A stretch of DNA of 9,027 bases from Solirubrobacterales bacterium (GTDB taxonomy: Bacteria > Actinomycetota > Thermoleophilia > Solirubrobacterales > Solirubrobacteraceae): contig JACRMD010000142.1 of the NCBI GenBank assembly GCA_016215085.1, positions 1 through 9,027 on the forward strand, read 5' to 3'. Shown piece after piece: positions 5,899 through 9,027 of the stretch (position 1 is the first letter of the stretch; each line of letters starts with the position of its first letter). A program made the position numbers and the translations under genes. The notes under the pieces are model-generated. The model saw only the letters and a program-made list of their open reading frames with translations. It was not told where the DNA came from and made no database searches.

Positions 5899-6548
5899 GC
5901 GGCTCGCTCCTGCAGTGCCAGCTTCCACTCGGGCCACCCTTCGTCGAGGCGGCGGGCCTCGCGGCCCGCGGCGCGCAGGCGGTGGACGGCCTCGTTGGCG
6001 TACGCGCAGAACGGCCCGCGGCAGTACGCGATGACCTCGCGGCCCTCGGGCAGCTCGGCGAGCCGCTGCTCGAGCTCGTGGATCGGGATCGACCGCGCGC
6101 CCTCGATGTGGCCGGCCGCGAACTCCTCGTGCGGGCGGACGTCGACCACCACGACGTCGCCGCGGCGCATCCGCTTCAGCAGCTCCTCGCGGTCGACGGC
6201 CTCGGCGTCCTCGCCGAGGTAGGCCTGGGCGGCGCGCTCGACCTCGGCCAGCCGCGTGACGGCGGTCTGCCGCAGGGCCAGCCACAGCTCGAGCACGTCG
6301 TCGCCGCTCAGCGCGTAGCGCACGCTGGTGCCCTCGCGCCGGCGGCCGACCAGGCCGGCGGCGTGCATAGCCAGGAGGTGCTGCGACGTGTTGGCGGTCG
6401 ACTGGCCGATGGCCCGCGCGAGCTCGTCGACCGTCCGCGGCGCCTGCGCGAGCAGGTCCAGCAGCTCCAGGCGCCGGGCGCTGCCGAACGCCTTGCCCAT
6501 CGCCGCGATGGCCTCGAACAGGGCGGTCTTCTCCGCGCGGCTGCTCAT
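5895..6548 (-). CDS. ArsR-family regulator fused to a rhodanese domain
   Basis: This is a 217-aa two-domain protein. Residues 8-100 form an ArsR/SmtB winged helix: SARRLELLDLLAQAPRTVDE, then LARAIGQSTANTSQHLLAM as the HTH, then the wing GRRREGTSVRYAL. Residues 118-212 form a rhodanese domain: DVVVVDVRPHEEFAAGHIEG, then the active-site loop YCRGPFC with Cys176 and Cys181, then GWPEWK. The only cysteines in the protein are those two. The CxC-type metal site of classical ArsR proteins is missing, so sensing is more likely through the rhodanese cysteine (persulfide, selenide or metalloid adduct) than by direct metal binding to the HTH domain; this is inferred. ArsR-rhodanese fusions are a known architecture. 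The ATG at 6548 is probably leaderless, because the best minus promoter puts the transcript start within a few bases of it. It is first in an operon with the Sec-methyltransferase. Confidence 0.93.
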   Translation of the reverse strand: MSSRAEKTALFEAIAAMGKAFGSARRLELLDLLAQAPRTVDELARAIGQSTANTSQHLLAMHAAGLVGRRREGTSVRYALSGDDVLELWLALRQTAVTRLAEVERAAQAYLGEDAEAVDREELLKRMRRGDVVVVDVRPHEEFAAGHIEGARSIPIHELEQRLAELPEGREVIAYCRGPFCAYANEAVHRLRAAGREARRLDEGWPEWKLALQERAA

Positions 6549-6551
6549 CGG

Positions 6552-6580
6552 TTGACATTCAAGCGATCACTTGATTAGTT
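6552..6580 (+). promoter_or_regulatory. Plus-strand promoter of persulfide-dioxygenase-like/MFS/methyltransferase operon
   Basis: Plus-strand TTGACA (6552-6557) is a perfect -35 box. TTAGTT (6575-6580) lies 17 nt downstream as a weak -10. The predicted start is near 6587, within about two bases of the ATG at 6589. There is no Shine-Dalgarno sequence, so leaderless translation is likely. Confidence 0.6.
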
Positions 6581-6585
6581 GTCAA
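6557..6585 (-). promoter_or_regulatory. Minus-strand promoter of arsR-rhodanese/Sec-methyltransferase operon
   Basis: Minus-strand TTGACA (6580-6585) is a perfect -35 box. After a 17-nt spacer comes TTGAAT (6557-6562), a 4/6 match to the -10 consensus. The predicted transcript start is near 6550, essentially at the ATG (6548), so the message would be leaderless. It overlaps the plus-strand promoter almost completely. Confidence 0.65.
6558..6575. promoter_or_regulatory. Imperfect dyad, candidate ArsR operator
   Basis: TTCAAGCG (6558-6565) and CACTTGAT (6568-6575) form an imperfect inverted repeat around the central AT, with TCAAG/CTTGA (6559-6563, 6570-6574) perfect. TTCAA/TTGA half-sites of this kind are typical of ArsR/SmtB operators. 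The dyad sits in the spacers of both overlapping promoters, so one bound dimer could repress both operons. The role is inferred from family knowledge and position. Confidence 0.6.
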
Positions 6586-6588
6586 GCC

Positions 6589-7353
6589 ATGTACTTCCGC
6601 CAGCTGCTCCACGACGAGACGGCGTGCGCCTCGTACCTCCTCGGCTGCAAGACGACCGGCGAGCTGGCCGTCGTCGATGCCCACGCCGACCTCGTCGACG
6701 AGTACGTCACGCTTGCGGAGGGCCAGGGCGCGCGCATCGTCGCTGTGCTCGAGACCCACGTGCAGGCCGACCACGTGTCGGGGCTGCCGGCGCTCGTGGC
6801 GCGCACCGGCGCGACGGCGTACCTGCCCGAGGGCGCGGGGGTCGCGTTCGCGCACGAGCCGCTCGCGGACGGCGACGTCGTCGTCCTGGGAAACACCACC
6901 CTGCTCGCGCTCGCCACGCCCGGCCACGCCCTCGCCCACCACGCCTACGTGGTGACCGACCATGCGCGGTCGAACGACCCGTGGCTGGTCCTCAGCGGCG
7001 ACGCGCTGCTGGTCGGCGACGCCGGCCGGCCCGACCTCCACGCCCACGGCGAGCACGCCGTCGAGGAGCTCGCCGCGACGCTGTACCGCTCGCTCACCGA
7101 CCGCCTGCTGGCGCTGCCCGACGACCTCGTGCTGCTTCCCGCGCACTACTCCGGCTCGGTCTGCGGGCGCGGCCTGTCGGCGACCCCGGTGTCGACCGTC
7201 GGGTACGAGCGGCGCAACAACAAGGCCTTGGCCTTCGGGTCGGAGGAGGCGTTCGTCGCCGCGCTGACGACGGACATCCCGCCGGCGCCCGCGCGGCAGG
7301 CGGAGATCGTCGCCGCCAACCGCGCCGGCCGGCAGCCCGCCGACGTGGCATGA
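6589..7353 (+). CDS. MBL-fold protein of the ETHE1-like persulfide dioxygenase family
   Basis: This is a 254-aa metallo-beta-lactamase-fold protein. The metal motif is THVQADHVSGL (56-66), the next ligand region is ATPGHALAHHAYVV (109-122), and LSGDALLVGDAGRPDL (135-150) follows. PAHYSGSVCGRGLSATPVST (184-203) is typical of ETHE1/CstB-type persulfide dioxygenases. By comparison with ETHE1, the mononuclear iron ligands His57, His113 and Asp138 are all present. The usual HxHxDH motif has Gln59 for the second His, a position that is not an iron ligand in ETHE1. Expected chemistry is O2-dependent oxidation of a low-molecular-weight persulfide to sulfite; in an actinobacterium the carrier would more likely be mycothiol or inorganic polysulfide than glutathione (inference). 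The ATG at 6589 sits about two bases from the predicted transcript start. The stop overlaps the MFS start (ATGA). Confidence 0.9.
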   Translation: MYFRQLLHDETACASYLLGCKTTGELAVVDAHADLVDEYVTLAEGQGARIVAVLETHVQADHVSGLPALVARTGATAYLPEGAGVAFAHEPLADGDVVVLGNTTLLALATPGHALAHHAYVVTDHARSNDPWLVLSGDALLVGDAGRPDLHAHGEHAVEELAATLYRSLTDRLLALPDDLVLLPAHYSGSVCGRGLSATPVSTVGYERRNNKALAFGSEEAFVAALTTDIPPAPARQAEIVAANRAGRQPADVA

Positions 7354-8627
7354 CGCCCGCGGGCGTGCGCCTCGGACTGCGCGAGAACCTCGCGCAGTTC
7401 AGCCTCCTCATCGCCGTCAACGCGTTCGTCGGCGCGATGGTCGGCCTCGAGCGCTCGACGCTGCCGCTGGTCGGCCGCGAGGACTTCGGGCTGTCGTCCA
7501 GCGCCGCGGTCGTCTCCTTCATCGCGGCGTTCGGCCTGGCCAAGGCCTGCACGAACCTCGGCGCCGGGGCGTTCGCCGCGCGCGCCGGCCGGCGGCGGCT
7601 GCTGATCGCCGGCTGGGTCGTCGCGCTGCCGGTGCCGGTGCTCATCGCCGTCGCCCCGAGCTGGAGCTGGATCGTCGCGGCCAACGTCCTGCTCGGCGTC
7701 AACCAGGGCCTCGCGTGGTCCATGACGGTGGTGATGAAGATCGACCTCGTCGGCCCGAAGCGGCGCGGGTTCGCGCTGGGCCTCAACGAGGCGGCGGGCT
7801 ACGGCGGCGTCGCGCTCGCCGCGGCGGCCACGGGCTGGCTGGCGTCCACGTTCGCCGCCCGCGACGTGCTGGTCGTCGCCGGCGCCGCGATCGCGCTCGC
7901 CGCGCTGGCGCTGTCGGTCCTGTTCGTCCGCGACACCGCCGACCACGTCGCGCTCGAGCAGGCCGCCCACCACGCCGGGGACGGCGCCGCCGCGCCGCCG
8001 ATGCGCGAGGCCTTCCCCGAGGCGACGTGGCGCGCGCCCGCGCTGCGCTCGGCCTCCCAGGCGGGGCTGGTCAACAACCTCAACGACGCGCTGGCCTGGG
8101 GGCTGGTGCCGCTGTTCCTCGCCGCCCACGGCGCCGGGCCGGGGGCGATCGGGCTCGTCGCGGGGCTGTACCCGGCGGTCTGGGGCGCCGGGCAGATCTG
8201 GACCGGGCACTGGTCCGACCGCGTCGGGCGCAAGCCGCTGATCGTCGCGGGCATGCTCCTGCAGGCGGGCGCGCTCGGCGTGCTCGCGCTGAGCGCGGGG
8301 GCGGTGGCCGCGGCGGCGGTCGCCGCGGTGGCGCTCGGCGCAGGCACCGCGCTCGTGTACCCGACGCTCATCGCCGCGATCTCCGACGCGGTCGCGCCGG
8401 TCGCGCGTGCGCCGATGGTCGGCGTCTACCGCTTCTGGCGCGACATGGGGTACGTGGCGGGGGCGCTGATCGCCGGCCTCGTCGCCGACGCGCTGGGCTA
8501 CGGCGGCGCGGTCGGCGTCGTCGCCGGCCTCACCGCGCTCTCGGGGCTGTGGGTGGCCTTCGACATGCCGCCGCGGCCGGCGCCCGCCGGGCTGCGCCCG
8601 CACCGGGCGGGGATGACGCCGTCGTGA
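7350..8627 (+). CDS. MFS transporter, 12 predicted membrane segments
   Basis: This is a 425-aa integral membrane protein. Alternating hydrophobic stretches fit the 6+6 MFS topology, with a hydrophilic central loop around residues 195-225 (RDTADHVALEQAAHHAGDGA). A motif A-like loop appears twice: AARAGRRRLLIAG in the N-half and HWSDRVGRKPLIVAG in the C-half. LGVNQGLAWSMTVVMKIDLV and LGLNEAAGYGGVALA are conserved-looking segments whose substrate meaning I cannot assign. Position between an MBL-fold enzyme and a methyltransferase, under a candidate ArsR operator, suggests export of the module's substrate or methylated product; import is equally possible on sequence alone. The start is ATG 7350 in a 4-nt ATGA overlap without its own clear ribosome site, so translational coupling is likely. 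Confidence 0.92.
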   Translation: MTPAGVRLGLRENLAQFSLLIAVNAFVGAMVGLERSTLPLVGREDFGLSSSAAVVSFIAAFGLAKACTNLGAGAFAARAGRRRLLIAGWVVALPVPVLIAVAPSWSWIVAANVLLGVNQGLAWSMTVVMKIDLVGPKRRGFALGLNEAAGYGGVALAAAATGWLASTFAARDVLVVAGAAIALAALALSVLFVRDTADHVALEQAAHHAGDGAAAPPMREAFPEATWRAPALRSASQAGLVNNLNDALAWGLVPLFLAAHGAGPGAIGLVAGLYPAVWGAGQIWTGHWSDRVGRKPLIVAGMLLQAGALGVLALSAGAVAAAAVAAVALGAGTALVYPTLIAAISDAVAPVARAPMVGVYRFWRDMGYVAGALIAGLVADALGYGGAVGVVAGLTALSGLWVAFDMPPRPAPAGLRPHRAGMTPS

Positions 8628-9027
8628 CCGACGCCGGCGCCGCCTACGACCGCCACGTCGGGCGCTACGGCGCGCAGCTCGCCGCCGGCCTGGTCGAGGT
8701 CGCCGGCATCCGGCCGGGGCAGCGGGTGCTCGACGTCGGCTGCGGCCCCGGCCCGCTCACCGCGGCCCTGGCGGAGGTCGTCGGCGCCGGGCTCGTGAGC
8801 GCGGTGGATCCGTCGGCGCCCTTCGTCGCGGCCTGCCGCGCGCGGGTGCCCGGCGCCGACGTGCGCGTCGGCGCCGGCGAGCGCCTGCCCTTCGACGACG
8901 ACGCCTTCGACGCCGCGCTCGCGCAGCTCGTCGTCCAGCTCATGGACGACCGCGAGGCGGGCGTGCGCGAGATGGCGCGGGTCACGCGGCCGGGCGGCGC
9001 CGTCGCCGCGCTGGTCTGGGACGCGAC
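8624..9027 (+). CDS. Class I SAM methyltransferase, UbiE/Methyltransf_11-like, cut by window end
   Basis: This is the first 134 residues of a methyltransferase that runs off the window. It starts at GTG 8624, overlapping the MFS stop by 4 nt (GTGA). AAYDRHVGRYGAQLA is a typical UbiE-like lead-in. Motif I is RVLDVGCGPGPLTAAL (34-49), the acidic ribose-binding residue is Asp62 in VSAVDPS, RLPFDDDAFDAALAQLVVQ lies at 88-106, and RVTRPGGAVAALVWD (119-133) precedes strand 5. It has no resemblance to the ArsM Cys/Sec motif within the visible part, though that motif would lie beyond the edge. The substrate is unknown. Tight coupling to the transporter and persulfide-dioxygenase-like gene places it in the same ArsR-controlled module. 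Confidence 0.88.
   Translation, partial: MTDAGAAYDRHVGRYGAQLAAGLVEVAGIRPGQRVLDVGCGPGPLTAALAEVVGAGLVSAVDPSAPFVAACRARVPGADVRVGAGERLPFDDDAFDAALAQLVVQLMDDREAGVREMARVTRPGGAVAALVWDA

Noticed and set aside
1..9027. CRISPR array, tRNA/rRNA, insertion sequence or direct repeat arrays
   Set aside because: No regularly spaced repeats, clover-leaf sequence, transposase or integrase motif was seen on either strand.

Overview
This is a very GC-rich, tightly packed bacterial window. Reading frames overlap by 4 nt, many starts are GTG, and several starts look leaderless. Together with a CYP124-like P450, a PucR-type regulator and a single-domain class III cyclase, this suggests a high-GC actinobacterium. 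Thermoleophilia/Solirubrobacterales is my guess, but no marker gene here fixes the taxon.

Layout. Positions 1-203 hold the 3' end of an acyl-CoA synthetase. Facing it is a two-gene minus-strand block: a cytochrome P450 (1499-2758) followed by a PucR/CdaR-type regulator (204-1481). A small cupin protein (2901-3263, plus) is divergent from the P450. It ends on stop codons that overlap those of a TetR regulator plus thiol-methyltransferase-like (TMT1/METTL7-like) pair on the minus strand (3260-4542). Divergent from the TetR gene is a single-domain adenylate cyclase (4567-5106).

The most interesting part is 5110-9027, a divergon around a 40-bp promoter/operator region (6549-6588). To the left runs an ArsR-rhodanese fusion and then an ArsM-like SAM methyltransferase. 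The methyltransferase frame is interrupted by one UGA (5290-5292) exactly where ArsM-type enzymes carry a conserved Cys (motif C-[IV]-[AG]-G-A). The frame then continues for 59 codons with sensible methyltransferase C-terminal sequence, to a stop 3 bp from the convergent cyclase. Directly after the UGA is a hairpin with a bulged U that closely matches the geometry of the E. coli fdhF SECIS. I read this as a selenocysteine-containing methyltransferase (Sec203 of 262 aa) that a standard gene caller would truncate to 202 aa. To the right of the divergon runs an ETHE1-like persulfide-dioxygenase-family protein, a 12-TM MFS transporter and a further SAM methyltransferase (cut by the window end), each overlapping the next by 4 nt.

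How the genes may work together (inference): a rhodanese-type persulfide/selenide-handling sensor controls, from one operator, a Sec-dependent methyltransferase, a persulfide-dioxygenase-like enzyme, an exporter and another methyltransferase. That would be a detoxification or metabolic module for a reactive sulfur, selenium or metalloid species. No selA, selB, selD or tRNA-Sec gene lies in this window. I saw no CRISPR array, tRNA, rRNA, insertion sequence or integrase.
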